The position numbers were made by a program, and so were the translations under genes. Below, one piece after another: positions 10,393 to 22,259 of a stretch of 64,000 nt of DNA. The stretch spans positions 41,744,569 to 41,808,568 of the forward strand of contig NC_088776.1 of the NCBI RefSeq assembly GCF_954871325.1. The letters run 5' to 3'. The stretch's first letter is position 1; each line of letters opens with the position of its first letter. The notes beneath the pieces are model-generated. The model was given only the letters and a program-made list of their open reading frames with translations, did no database searches and had not been told where the DNA came from. This DNA comes from Gordionus sp. m RMFG-2023. Taxonomy: Eukaryota; Nematomorpha; Gordioida; Chordodea; Parachordodidae.

Positions 10393-12976
10393 CTTTTAAT
10401 TATTTATATCAATAAATTGTAGTATATTAAAAAAAATTATAATAGCTAAAATCAATTTTAAAATAATTTTACATCTTCACAAAATTTAATTTAACTATTA
10501 AATATGTGTAATCTAAGTTTAGAATTATTATCTACCTTCTTTAATTTAGGCCGAGCGATTTCAAATTTGAAAGCTAAAGCATCTTTTTTTAATAATTCAG
10601 CGACGATTTGCAAAGAATTAATAGGTATTCCGTTTATCTGAATGAATTATTTTATAATAAATATTATTGAGATAGGTTAAAGATACAATGATGGCATCTC
10701 TCTTATCATTTATGACGTTCTAAAAAAAATTCAATTCGCACTTCAAGATTTAGGGGATTTGTTCAGCACACAATTTAAAAGGCAACTAATCGATACTCAC
10801 GCTAGTGGTAAAAAATATAAGAACCTTTATTAATTGGTCACCCTCTTGGAGTTGATTGTCTAGATAAGCTAGTGCGTTTTGTTCGATCTTTAATATAGAA
10901 AATTGAAATATATAAATAATTATTTAGAAAAATTTATTTTGTTTATTATACCTGGCTTATAAAGATAAGAGTTTCTCTACTATTCTTTTTCTTCGAGATG
11001 AAGGTGAGACCTATCTTTTCTTCTGGATAACTTTTAATTATATTCACTTCCTTTAATATTTTTTTAGGGATTATAATGAATACAATTGTTTTTTGTATGG
11101 ACAGAAATGTATATATAGTGAATATTCATTTTTTACAAACAATTTCGATCAAAGTTTCAACATTTACAAATTTCTTCCTAAAATAATTAGAATTGTCTAC
11201 TGTATCTATCTATTCTATATGGGATAAAAACAAAGTTAAATAGTCCTACTGATCTCCAAGGGGAACAAATTTGAAAAGATTTAGCATTTTACCTTATAAA
11301 ATATATTTATAAACTTGCAAAGTATATGAAAAGTAGCATTTTTCAACTTATTTAGCAAGTTTCAAATGATGTATCTAAAGTTTAAAATGATACCTTACAA
11401 ATTTGAAATAACATAAAAAATATTTTGATGAAAAGTCGAATATATCATTTTTAAAAAATGTATATGTCAATACCGTACTTTAATTAGTAAGTAGTAATTG
11501 TTGTGGTCGTGAAAATTGAAATCTTCAACTTCGTCAAGATGTTCAATGTAACTATGATAACTAGATAAAGGGCTGGTAAAGTTTAAAAAAAACAAATTCG
11601 TTAATTTTTTTTGTATATAAGCGATATTTTTTATAGATAGGCTCCTTAATTCTCCTTGGATATCTGCTTTATTTTTAAAATCAATTTATTCAAGTATATG
11701 AATTTCAAATCACTTCATAATGTTAAAATTTATCAAATTAAAACTTCTAATGGTCATTCAAAAGATAAAGCAATTTTATTTTATTAGTAATAAGCTAAAT
11801 ATTATATATTAAATTAAAACCTTAAAAATTCTAATGTTCATATGCCAAATCTATCCTGAAAAATTGGTTTTATAAAATTTATTTACATATAGAATAATAA
11901 CCACTTGCTTTACATATTTGAGTGATTTTTTTTGTTATGTAAATAAAAAAGGTGAAATTAGTTCAAAAGATTATAAAATTATGTTTTAATACAAATAAAA
12001 TTACCTAAAATCTAGTATTTTACTTCTTTTTTTACGCCATATCAAACCTATGCCAACCCCCCCCCCTCTCTCGTGTAAAAGTGCCTGATCCGAACTAATG
12101 CATTATTCACAATTTTTGAATTATCCTATTCCGCCTTTAACATCTATCAAACTTATAACATATATAGAAATCATGGAATTTATTATTACCGTAATGATGA
12201 TTCTAGAAAATCGGAATCATCCTTTAACAGATGTTTCAACAGCACTCCCTTTTCCTCCTGAGAAAGGAATGCTAATATTTCCAAGATATCACTTTGAGTT
12301 TGGGTGTCAGGCATTTTGGTCTCAATTTTATTATTATTAGGATTATTCATTTTTATTAGATTATCATTAGTAAAGTTTTCTTTTGAAATTTGGGTAAGGA
12401 TGATATTTAATGGATTCATCGGGAGCGAACTTGATTCTTCATTACTATCTGAATATAAATTTAAATCGCGTGTGCCTAGTTCCCTTTTGGTTAATTCCAT
12501 CAGGCATGTTTCCCCTGAATTTTGAATAATGCCTAATTGCTGCTCATTGTTGAGATCCCGCACGTTTAAATTATTAATCTGAATATATATTTTATTTTAA
12601 ATTGTAATTATATAGTTTGTTCTAATTTTAGGAATGGATTATAAATAATAATGATTTGTTTTTTGTACTGCAATATATAATTCGGTAAATTATAAATGGG
12701 TAAATTCCCTTAGCTAATATTGATTATAATTTATTATGTCTATTTTAAAATATATGTAATATTATATTTTATTATATTTATTTAGTTAGTTAAAAAAAAT
12801 TTAATCTATAAATATTTAGTATTTAACAAAATTATTAAAGATTAACGTGTTACATAATAGGATTAGATATATTATAATATATTATTTAAAAAATTATGAA
12901 CATTTCATACTTCATTTAACAAATCCTTAAATATATTAATAATATCGTATAATGTTTGGCAACCCAATCTTTTCAT
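9367..12976 (-). CDS. PDZRN-like: PDZRN3/PDZRN4/PDZK4-like PDZ protein, seven-exon model
   Basis: Minus-strand exons are 12976-12911 (tentative), 12578-12190, 11572-11479, 11050-10952, 10887-10825, 10637-10536 and 10392-9367. All phases agree, giving about 612 residues. Family members are ubiquitin ligases or scaffolds at synapses and junctions, with RING, two PDZ domains and a conserved tail. Seen here in order: the end of a PDZ1-like domain (VRDLNNE..., MELTKRE); the linker motif DTQTQSDI (family DTGTQTDI); an acidic YIEHLDEVEDF stretch; a PDZ2 domain (EEKIGLTFIS, EGDQLIKINGIPI, FKFEIARP); KEKDSGLD (family HEKDSGVG); SDYYDLPLEQ (family ADYLGIPVDE); MKFKIKRRSNGTRYMV (family MKIRRRxDGTRYI); and a C-terminal SVITV, close to the family's SVTTV PDZ ligand. 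RING and the first half of PDZ1 are not seen, so the 5' end is either upstream or lost. Confidence 0.8.
10536..10637 (-). CDS. PDZRN-like: PDZ gene exon: PDZ2 C-terminal part
   Basis: Acceptor TTCATTCAG, donor AAG|GTAGAT, 34 codons. INGIPINSLQ...KFEIARPKLKK matches INGIEV...LLIARPE of PDZRN PDZ2. Confidence 0.82.
10825..10887 (-). CDS. PDZRN-like: PDZ gene exon: PDZ2 core
   Basis: Twenty-one codons, phase 0 at both ends, reading A..YLDNQLQEGDQLIK. This matches the PDZ pattern A..DGRL..GDxIIxING. Confidence 0.82.
10952..11050 (-). CDS. PDZRN-like: PDZ gene exon: PDZ2 strands A and B
   Basis: Acceptor TATTAAAG, donor CCAG|GTATAA, 33 codons in phase 0. EEKIGLTFISKK is the carboxylate-binding GLGF-type loop; ETLIFISQ is the next strand. 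Confidence 0.78.
11479..11572 (-). CDS. PDZRN-like: PDZ gene exon: acidic linker before PDZ2
   Basis: Acceptor CTTTACCAG; one base completes an arginine codon, then 31 codons (PLSSYHSYIEHLDEVEDF...) to donor AAA|GTACGG in phase 0. Confidence 0.72.
12190..12578 (-). CDS. PDZRN-like: PDZ gene exon: end of PDZ1 and linker
   Basis: Acceptor TATATTCAG, donor TTACG|GTAATAAT (phase 2), 129 codons. INNLNVRDLNNEQQ looks like the VNGRDL segment of PDZ1, and MPDTQTQSDI like the linker motif DTGTQTDI. Confidence 0.75.
12911..12976 (-). CDS. PDZRN-like: Tentative first exon of the PDZ gene
   Basis: ATG after CTAACA, 22 codons beginning MKRLGCQTLYDII, and donor GAA|GTATGA in phase 0, which fits the next exon. 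It does not resemble RING or PDZ1 of the family, so it could be a derived N-terminus or a chance open frame. Confidence 0.35.
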
Positions 12977-13186
12977 TGTTAGTTGTATTTTTTTATTAAT
13001 GTATAATATTTCATGCTAAAATTTTATTTGAAATTAGTAAAATATTATTGTTATACTAATAGGAATGAATTAATATAAACTTATTGATTTAAAACGAAAT
13101 TTAAAATTGTGATGAGATAAAACTGAAAACCAATATTTTAACTTTTTTAATTTCTACTCTTTCATTTTTATTAATGAAACAATGCA

Positions 13187-13290
13187 TAACCCCGCATATA
13201 CAGTTAGCACGAATTCATGGCGAAGTATACAAAATATGGTATTTTTATATACTTAGCTGCAAATTCGCGCTAATTATGAATGCAGGGTTA
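13187..13290. mobile_element. Short palindromic element with TA-flanked ends (mariner-like MITE?)
   Basis: About 104 bases. The left TAACCCCGCATATACAGTTA is inverted with the right TTAGCGCGAATT...GCAGGGTTA (reverse complement TAACCCTGCATTCATAATTA). Ends in TA would fit a Tc1/mariner-type TA duplication. No coding capacity. The start of the sequence recurs near 4410 (CATAACCCGCATATATA), perhaps a fragment of the same family. Confidence 0.6.
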
Positions 13291-14092
13291 AATATTTATT
13301 AATAGTAGAAATAACATCTTGGTGATTTTTAAACTTTAAAATAAAATTTGTCATTTTTGACTTAAATTTTAACTGAAATTTTAAATGTGTAAAGTTAAAT
13401 TTGAGACCTTTTTTGTATTATTACCGATTTAGGAATATGAATAACAATTGTATAACAATTAGAAATCAGCGTGCCAAAGATGTTTGGACCGGGTAACTTG
13501 TGCAAAATATATTTGGGCCCTGACTACTTGGACAAACTTATTTTGCGGGCCGGGTGGAAAAATCGTTTCAAAAATATACACGGTTCGGATTTCTAATAAT
13601 AATCATAAATTAAATTCATTATATTTAGGTTGAATCTTAGTATTACTCCTTTTATTAACTTGATTTTAAACAAAGGTTGTATCTTGAAATATTATTCATT
13701 ATCTTTATAAAAGTTAATAATTGTATAAATAATGTTAGAGGAAGTCAAGGTTTTATTTTAACAAAATATTACTAGTACGCAGCCTTAAAATAAAGTTAAA
13801 ACTCGCAAATAACATTTTCCCTTGTTCGCGCTTTGATCTTGGGTCTCAAAAATCTTATACCAGTAATGTATCACTTTCATTGTTTTCTGCTTTTTAAGTA
13901 ATAAATAAAGAAACAATCATAGTTTGCCTTAATGCCTATTGTGATAACAGAACGAGAGACAAAAATACTTTATCAAAAAAAGTTATTATGCAAATAACCA
14001 GCGATTCCCCTTTTTTGATATGAATAAATAGGGCCAGCTATTATAACTTCCAATTCATTTAAAAAAATTGTTATGATCAGTGTTATAATCGG

Positions 14093-14438
14093 CATGGTGT
14101 TTTTTCGGCATTTTATTTTTCAACTTGAAATCATTTTTTGAGCGCCTTTTTTTATTTTAAAATATTTGATTTTACCAGAAATGTATTTCATCATGTTAAT
14201 ACCTCTGTGAATTTAAGATAATTTTGTCATGAACTTCTGAACATATTATAATTTATATTCGTTTTTCCATAGATTTTTATATGAATTATAAATGACTCAA
14301 AAGTTAACCATAAGGTTATCTACAATTCATAAGATAGGTATTCTAAACATGCCGGAATACATTTCCGGTAAAATCAGATCTTTACATCTAAATAAACGCG
14401 CTCAAAAATGATTTAAGGTTGAAAAAATAACACATGAC
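14093..14438. mobile_element. Non-autonomous element with ~130 bp inverted repeats
   Basis: CAACTTGAAATCATTTTTTG at 14121 and, inverted, CAAAAATGATTTAAGGTTGA at 14403 are parts of long imperfect arms. These also share GATTTTACCRGAAATGTAT and a following CATGTT. The centre is AT-rich and non-coding. Outer borders are approximate and no target duplication was recognised. Confidence 0.6.
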
Positions 14439-14439
14439 T

Positions 14440-17400
14440 CTAACATATATACATATATTAGGTCTCTAACAATATAATAAATTTGTTTTAAAATAATTTA
14501 TATTTTATAATTTGTAAGTCTTAACTATTTCTCATTTTATTACAAAAATAATATAAACACTATACCATAGGACCATTGTCTTATGTTGGATGGCGGTAAT
14601 TACATGCGTAAATTATATTATATTTGTAATTAAAATTATTGTATAATATCCAATTTGCCGACATAAACCCCATTGTCTAATTTTTTATATAAATTTTTAA
14701 AGTACACACTTGTTACAATTACGAAGGTTAATTAATATTGATAATAAACTTCAAAAAAATTAGAAAGATACAATATAGCGGCATTTTTTTTAAAAAAGTA
14801 AAAGACCTTTTTAATGTCAGATTATTAATCTTAATAATGATTACAATATAAAAATAAATTCATAACTTTTTTCATATGTAATTATCGATGAATAAATATA
14901 AAAAATATAAATTACAATTAAATTTGACAATGGGTGCAAAACAAAATAAAAGAACATAGGTAAGGTAAGGGGACACTGTTTTAATACAAAACATGAAATA
15001 AAATCATTAAATATATTAGGTCATTTATATTTTAAGGAGTTATTAAGATACATTAGTTTAATTATATTGAGCACAATTACCTTAAAAGGAAAAAGAAAAA
15101 TTTGAAAAAGTTAATAAAAAAAGAATTTTTTATATGAAAATAAAAGAAAATATAAAAGCAGCATTTCTTTATCATTGAAAAATAAAAACTAAAAATACTA
15201 AATTACATGCAGGTAACAACAAAGATAAAGTAAAACGGTGAAGTATAAAATCACCTGCGTAAGAAAAAAATTGATCAAATATTTATATTAATTATTTATA
15301 GAGCCTATTTCCTTTTCATTCTCTTCATATTAAAAAATTTATTATAATTATGGTTCTGATCATTTTATTGTATGGTAAGATAAGATAATTATGCAAAAAT
15401 TATGGATGATAAATTTTAATTAGCATTAATTATTTATTTATTTTAATAATCCTTTTATAATTATAATTTTAAAATGATCCGATTATATATATTATTAATT
15501 TAAATTAATATGAATAATTTATGTAATTTAATCGTATATGACTTTTAATTCCGGTCATTCTCTCTATTGACCAAAAAAACTAGCTTACCTTTTGTTCTAT
15601 GGTACTCTATATAATTGAACTAATGGTGTTTGAATTCTCAAAATTATATGGATATACTACAAGCTAGAGCAGAATAATTTTAATTTTAATACTTGGTATT
15701 CCCTATAAAGGGATGAATGAATCATAAATCATTATGAGAACCGAATTGAAGAATTATCATTTTAATATATTTTTTCATAAAGTCACATACAGATATATAT
15801 TACATTTGTTGTTTCATTTTTAAGAAAAAGGGTTTTACCATTTAAAAGAAAATTCAAACTATAATAATTTTTATTATATATTATTTCAAAATAAAATCTT
15901 TTAAATTAAACCATAGATGTTTCTTCATCATTTAAAAGGTTCCCTCTTTCTTGGACAGAAGACATTGTATATATATATAAAATGAATATATAATATTGTA
16001 TAACTCATAAGTGACCCCTATACCTACCTGAACTATTAGCGCAAAATACTTCTCTATAAGGGATACATTCTTACTTGACTAAGAATTTTATTAATTTTGG
16101 CCCCTGCCTTAATAAAAATTTAAACCCCTCCCCCTCCCCAAGTTCACGCTAGACGAATTTCCACAAAAGTCGGGTTAAAACATTTTTATTGTACAATAGC
16201 TTGTTATCTTTGGTGAAGGTGTGAAATATCAATCAACTCTAATATTTTGTGCTAAACAAGGGTAAATTCCTGGGCAATTTTTTGGGTTAATATTATGCTT
16301 ATTGCTTGATTGAAATTTAACAAAAATGAAAAAAAATATATAACATTTTGAAATATCCACTACGTCCCTGATATTTTACTGACGAGGTTACGTCTAATAC
16401 CTACCGTTATAGGCTAAACCATTCCTTTTTAGTAGTTGTAATAAAATAAAAGTCGGCTGTAAAAAATACATATATTTGTCTAACAAAAAATGTAACAGTA
16501 ACTATTTACAATTACAATATTTTGGATGTAACGACAAAGTAACTAGTTACTTTGTAAAATATTTATATATATAATGCAGTATCTATAATGATTTACCAAT
16601 TTTAACTTTTTATAATATCAGATAAAAATTTTAAGCCCAAATTTTAATGAAAAATAGTATTATATTGGGTTATTTATATATTTTTCAGGTACAAATAAAT
16701 GTTTTTAAATTTTATTTTATTTGATTCTATTAAAAAAATGAATTATATAAAAAATATTATAAAGCAACGTTCATTGTACCTATTTACTTTTGAGTAGTTC
16801 CAACTATTAACAAGTTCCTTTTTATATAAACGAGTAACTGTATAGTTACATTTTAAGGATACAACTGTTACTTAACTTTTAACAAAACTAATTGGTATAT
16901 TTCGCGGGAGGGTTAATTTATTTCATTGTAAATTCCTAAACTAATCCTATTAAAAAATTACATGAACGATGAGGTGGAATATATAGAATATAGATACAAC
17001 CCACAAAAAAAATAATTGAATTATTCAGAAAATCCTATATAAATTATTTGACAGAATTGATATAAAAATCTGAATATACTATTTTTATGAAAAGGTTAAA
17101 ATATATTATATGCGTAGCCATGATTTTGATGGGGAGGAGGCACTATTAGAGGGGTCTCCTCGATAATTTTATAAGGTCTTGGGTTCATATCGTAGGCCTT
17201 TGTCTATTATATTTTTAAAAAATAATTGTTCTATCTTTTTTAAAAATATATTTTTTTGATAATATTCTTTTAAATTATTGTTTATTTAGTAGCAATATTG
17301 TATACATTTTTAGGGGAGGGGTGGGTGGAGGGAGTGTATGATTTTTTTACTAACTTAAATGATATTTACGAAGTGAAGTCTTTTTGGTTCCCACCTTGAC

Positions 17401-20400
17401 TATTTATTCTTAATTATGTTTTTGATGAATCCGCAATACCATACTATTTGGTGTTGTTAGTATTTATAAAATTATGATAAAAATTCATCTTATAAACAAT
17501 TCATATTATTTGAAGAATTTTGATTATTCACTTTTACAATCTTAACAGGAACCATATTAACGAACGTGGAATTTATGATTTTCTCACTATAATTTAATCT
17601 TAATATTTATCCCATTCTCGAAATTTAGCATCATATGTTTTTCATCAATATTAAAAAAACGATTTCCTCTTTACTTAAAATTAAAAAATTTAACATTGTA
17701 ATTCTATCTTTTTTAAATTTATGATTGACTAATGAATGCTTTAATTGTTTTAAAAATAACCTTCTTCAACAGCATGATTTCATGCCATATTTTTTAGAGA
17801 TATTGCAATTTGTAGCATAAAATGGTGTGATTAAAAAAAATGTTTCTATTATTGTAATGGAAAAAAAATACATAATCATTTTAATTTTTTAAATAATCCA
17901 TATTAAAAAAACAAGACATTTAGGAAAAATAATGTTCCTCAACATGACCATAAATTTAAAAGGTTAAGCGCCAAATATCCATTATTTATAGTTGAGTTAA
18001 TTTTACATTAATTTTGTTAATAAATAGCTACGCCCGTGGTGACCTCTATACGGTTTAGCCCTAAACCAGTTTCGCATAAAATATACTAGCTCAAGGCTGA
18101 AGCATGAAGCATCTCATGGCTACCTGAGTTAATCTGATTTTTGCTTGGCCAAGTGATTTAAACCATTTTAGAGTAGGTTCTAGTTCCCCCGATTGAAAAC
18201 TAAATTTATTGGGATCTAATTATTATGAATAATTTATTTTAGTGGTCGCAAAAAAGTATATTTATTCATATTTTTTTTAATTTTTAAGTCACAAATGGTA
18301 AATTAAAAAAAATCATAATTGCATAATATTGAACATTTTTTCATGAATATGAGTTTTTAATAACCTGAACCGACCTCAAAATGGCGCCACGAACTGAACC
18401 AAAAAATTAGTTTTACTTTAGGATTTATTTTTGGATCAACCTCGAGAAACATATAAAAAATTAATAAAATGAAATTTAAAAAATCGCTAAATTTTAACTT
18501 ATTAAATTTGTAATAAAAAATTGAAGATCTGACCAGTCCTACCTACCTAATGCATAAGTATAAGGTTTAAATTTGAACTCTTGTATTTCAATTATTTATT
18601 TTTTTTTCAACATCTTATAATCTTATAATTGTCATTTTTGTCACAAAAATATTTTTTTTGAAAAAATTAGTTTTTCTTCCATATAAGAAAATTATGTCTT
18701 GCTTTTAAAAAAAACCTACATATTTTAATAAAATACTTTTAATATTATTGATTGTAAACGTGACGTATTGTCAGATATTATTTTTTCCTTATTTATTAAA
18801 AAAATTAGAGTTTAATTTTATATCAACGATTTAAATTCCATAATATAGCGTATTATTTTTTTTCATCACCTTAGTTAGATATTTAGAATCGAACTGTCCT
18901 TTTTAGGATTCTGTGTCCATAAAATACATCTTATTAAAAAAAAATTATAAAATTTATTCTCAACTAAATGTCAACCCATTCAGGATTTTTTAGAAAATGA
19001 ACTAATATAACGTAGTTTAGTCATTTTTAATATTTGAAACAATATAAATGGCAAAATTTAGTCGTTTCATATAATAATATGCGGAATATTCTTTCTAACA
19101 TCAATGTGATAACAATTTTGTATTTACTAGTAGCTTAGAGTTTGTATTGCATGCAAGTAATTTTGCCCTAATATATATAGACCAAATGCATTAAAAATTG
19201 TAATTACACTAGAATCCGCAATTGAAAAACAACTAGACGAAATGTCATTCGATGGCGTCTACTTCAGCCATTGACATTGATTAATAAATGAATCGCCAGT
19301 CTAGTTTAGTATTAATATCTTTGATATAGATATATGTATATGTAATGGCTATTAAATTACAAGGTACATGCTAAATATGATCATTGCTAATTATGATGAA
19401 GTAAATATAATAATATATCCAAACATTATGCTATTATAATCATTATAAATTGCTTACATTTACAGATTTTTTATAAGGTCTCCAGCCTTTAACATTTTAA
19501 ATTTCAGGCCTATTGAGGAAAAAAAATATATTTCCAGGTAATCTTCAATATCATGAACGCTCACAACCAGGAATGGACGATAGTTTATTTGAGATCTTTT
19601 AAATATTATATCATGAGGGGTTTGCATCTATTAATACAGGAAAATTAAACTTAGAAAAGGAATTTAGATGAAACGTGATTTAAAAATCTTTTCCTATATT
19701 TTTTTAAAAAATTATTTTTATCAAGCTTTTATTTAGAAGTTTTTCTATAAAATTATATAACGAGTCTTTTTTTTATTGTATCGGTTCTAACTTTTGATAG
19801 GTTTTTTAAACAAAAATTTAACACATTAATATAAAATAAACGACCATTAAAATAATATATATATATAATATGTTTTTTTTTTAAATTAAACACAAAATAA
19901 AAGCGGTATTTTTATAATAACTCTTTTTTAAGTTTTATATAATGTTTTATTTTTTTTTAAATTTATAGCTTTTTGTTGGGTTTATGAATGCTCATAAAAT
20001 TATTTGATACAAGTGGGAAAAAACAAATTGGAATATTATGCTGGCTTTACAATCACAACATTGTAAAAAAAAAATACATAAAATCCAGAAAAAAACACTT
20101 TTAATAACAAATACATAAACCCGAATATTAACAAATATAAACTCCTCAAGGGAGAATTAATTTAAAAATATCAAAAGCGGGAGAAACGTTAGTGCCTAGA
20201 AACATGACAGAATTAACTAATAATTTTAGGACCCGAAATTCAACTCTGAACTAAATGCTTGAGAATGTAACCAATAAAGTTACAATGATTAAACGAGTTT
20301 AAAATGTAAAATGTAAGGTATACTAATACTAATTTATAACTCATAAAATTTTATTGTTTTTTCCCATTTCATTCCATAATTATTCCTATACAAATGGTTT

Positions 20401-20630
20401 TTTTTAGAAATGGAAATTATAGAAAAATGTAATATTACCATATTTTTTTGTTTAATGATAAAAGATAAAAAGAGCTATAAATTTTTATTTTAATATTCTT
20501 TTTGAAAAAAGTGTTAACAAACCCCTAAAGGATAGCTGGTTTAATAATAAATATAAATTGATAAAATAAAATTGATAATGAAATTAATAATGGAATACTG
20601 TAGAAAGACATTCAAGAAGATTTGGTATGC
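14440..20630. other. Gene-poor AT-rich stretch
   Basis: No gene is supported. Degraded repeat-like material includes GTAAC-rich inverted sequence at 16440-16900, G/C-run segments near 16085-16150 and 17110-17350 of the sort seen at the ends of short transposons, and a slightly GC-richer patch at 18020-18190 that I could not identify. Confidence 0.5.
16440..16900. repeat. Degraded GTAAC-rich element, possible old hAT relative
   Basis: GTAACAGTAACTATT and AACTAGTTACTTTG on the left face GAGTAACTGTATAGTTACAT and AACTGTTACTTAAC on the right. The arrangement resembles the subterminal GTAACG repeats of the hAT at 52371-53956, but without clear ends or duplication. Confidence 0.35.
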
Positions 20631-20638
20631 ACTTAATT

Positions 20639-20882
20639 CAGGGGCGTTACTAGCCTTAACAATCTCAGGGGGCTAAAAAAAATTTTTATCAAAATACTTT
20701 ATTTTTTTAGATAACATTTTTAATTACCTTTTTTTAGCACTAATAACATTACCTATTTTTTAGCTAACATTTTCAAAATTATATTCTTTTTTTAAGCTAA
20801 CATTTTCAAAATAACATTTGGTATAAAAATTTTAAGAAAGTTCGAGCTCCTGCACCTTCCCTTTTCTTTAGTGATGCTACTG
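20639..20882. mobile_element. Short non-autonomous hAT (MITE) with perfect 8-bp duplication
   Basis: ACTTAATT occurs immediately left (20631-20638) and right (20883-20890). The ends CAGGGGCGTTACTAG and, inverted, CAGTAGCATCACTA are imperfect inverted repeats. The 244 bases between are non-coding and include repeated TTAGCTAACATTTTCAAAAT-type units (about 20741-20815). Eight-bp duplications with CAG..CTG ends are typical of hAT. Confidence 0.82.
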
Positions 20883-20890
20883 ACTTAATT

Positions 20891-21955
20891 TAAGAAGTAT
20901 TTAAAATTTTTCATATATTTATAAGGGTCTAAGCAAAATTAAATTACCTGGTATATATTATTTTAAAATGAGTTAGACTTACTTTATTGATTACGAATTC
21001 GTATTCCATAATTTTTGATAAGGAAGAAAACTGATAAAGAATATTTTATATATATTTGATTGTATAAATGATTTTTACTTTTATTTTTAAATATTATTTA
21101 AAAAATAAAATATTTTGAAAAATTAACTGCAATTGTAGCAAACATTAAATAAATAAATTATAAACTATTTACATTAGTATATTCTATATGTTCTATAATT
21201 TTATAAAAATAAATATTAAATTTTCAAAATATTAAATTAAAGTTTAATTAGTTTATAAAAAAATAAATAATGAATTTTATTTTAATATAGGTTGAAATTA
21301 TTTTTTCATATTATAAAAAAAATTGAAATATAAAAATAAAGAAAGTATAATATTAAAATAATAAAAAAGAAAATATTATATATACATTTTAACAAAAAAA
21401 AAGTAAAAAATACTATTGTCATAATTAAATTATTATATTAAAAAAGAATTGTATGTATAAGAACACTAAGTACCTAACATAAAAATCAACCCATCCATAT
21501 GCTTTTAAAAAAAATCGTTTGTTTTATGTCTTTTTAGATAATTAAGACGCTAGCTATACAAATAGTAAAAGACTTATTATATGCATTGTTTTGTTATATA
21601 TTTTTGTCTGACATTGCGACATAAATTTTATAATTATATAAAGGTTTTGATCATGTACCTTGGAAAAAAAACAAGATATAATAATAACAAATTCAGTGTT
21701 AAAGGTGTTTTAGTGAACTATGAATCTTTTCGGCACCCTTTTATTAACCATTTATTTAAATGAACATGTTAATATCTGTCAAAAATACTCACCTCCATTT
21801 ATTTATTCTGGATTTTGTTTGACTCAAATATAATATCAAAGTCGCTAATTCAAAAAAATAGAACGAATATAAATATTTCCTAGGTAGTTACAGAACAGAA
21901 TTAATTTAGAAGAAGATCGAATACTAGAGACTTGTAAAAGACTAATTTTTCTACA
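20891..21955. other. AT-rich sequence, nothing recognised
   Basis: Mostly runs of A/T with no supported exon. A 60-codon open frame at 21581-21763 has no family resemblance and is expected by chance at this composition. Confidence 0.5.
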
Positions 21956-21959
21956 GACC

Positions 21960-22256
21960 AGACCCGCCGGGGGAAAAGCATTTTCGCCCCAACCCTATTT
22001 AAAAATAAGTACTTGACCCGATTTGAACATATAATTAATTTTATATGACACCAAATTCAAATATTAATAAGAAATTTCCCTAAAATTTATTTAAGAAATA
22101 ATCGAAAATATATACTTTATATTAAAATAATGTAAAATCTATATAACTAAGATTTATAGATGATATCACTATTTAAATTTAAAATTGTGAAAGAATATTT
22201 TCAAACCCGACCCACCTCAAAAAAATGTTTCGGACCAACCCACTGTTGCAGACTCT
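21960..22256. repeat. Degraded copy of the GGCCCG-rich short hAT family
   Basis: It contains GACCCGCCGGGG, TTGACCCGATT and AACCCGACCCACC in an AT-rich background and ends in GCAGACTCTA, similar to the GCAGATCTCTA end of the clear copy at 59910-60156. No duplication was found. Confidence 0.5.
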
Positions 22257-22259
22257 ATC

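Noticed and set aside
12098-12525. + strand open frames near 12.1-12.5 kb
   Set aside because: They overlap the minus-strand PDZ linker exon, whose splice phases fit its neighbours.
19195-19315. Imperfect palindrome (ACTAGAATCCGC ... GCCAGTCTAGT)
   Set aside because: The arms match too loosely and no target duplication was found, so no element is claimed.
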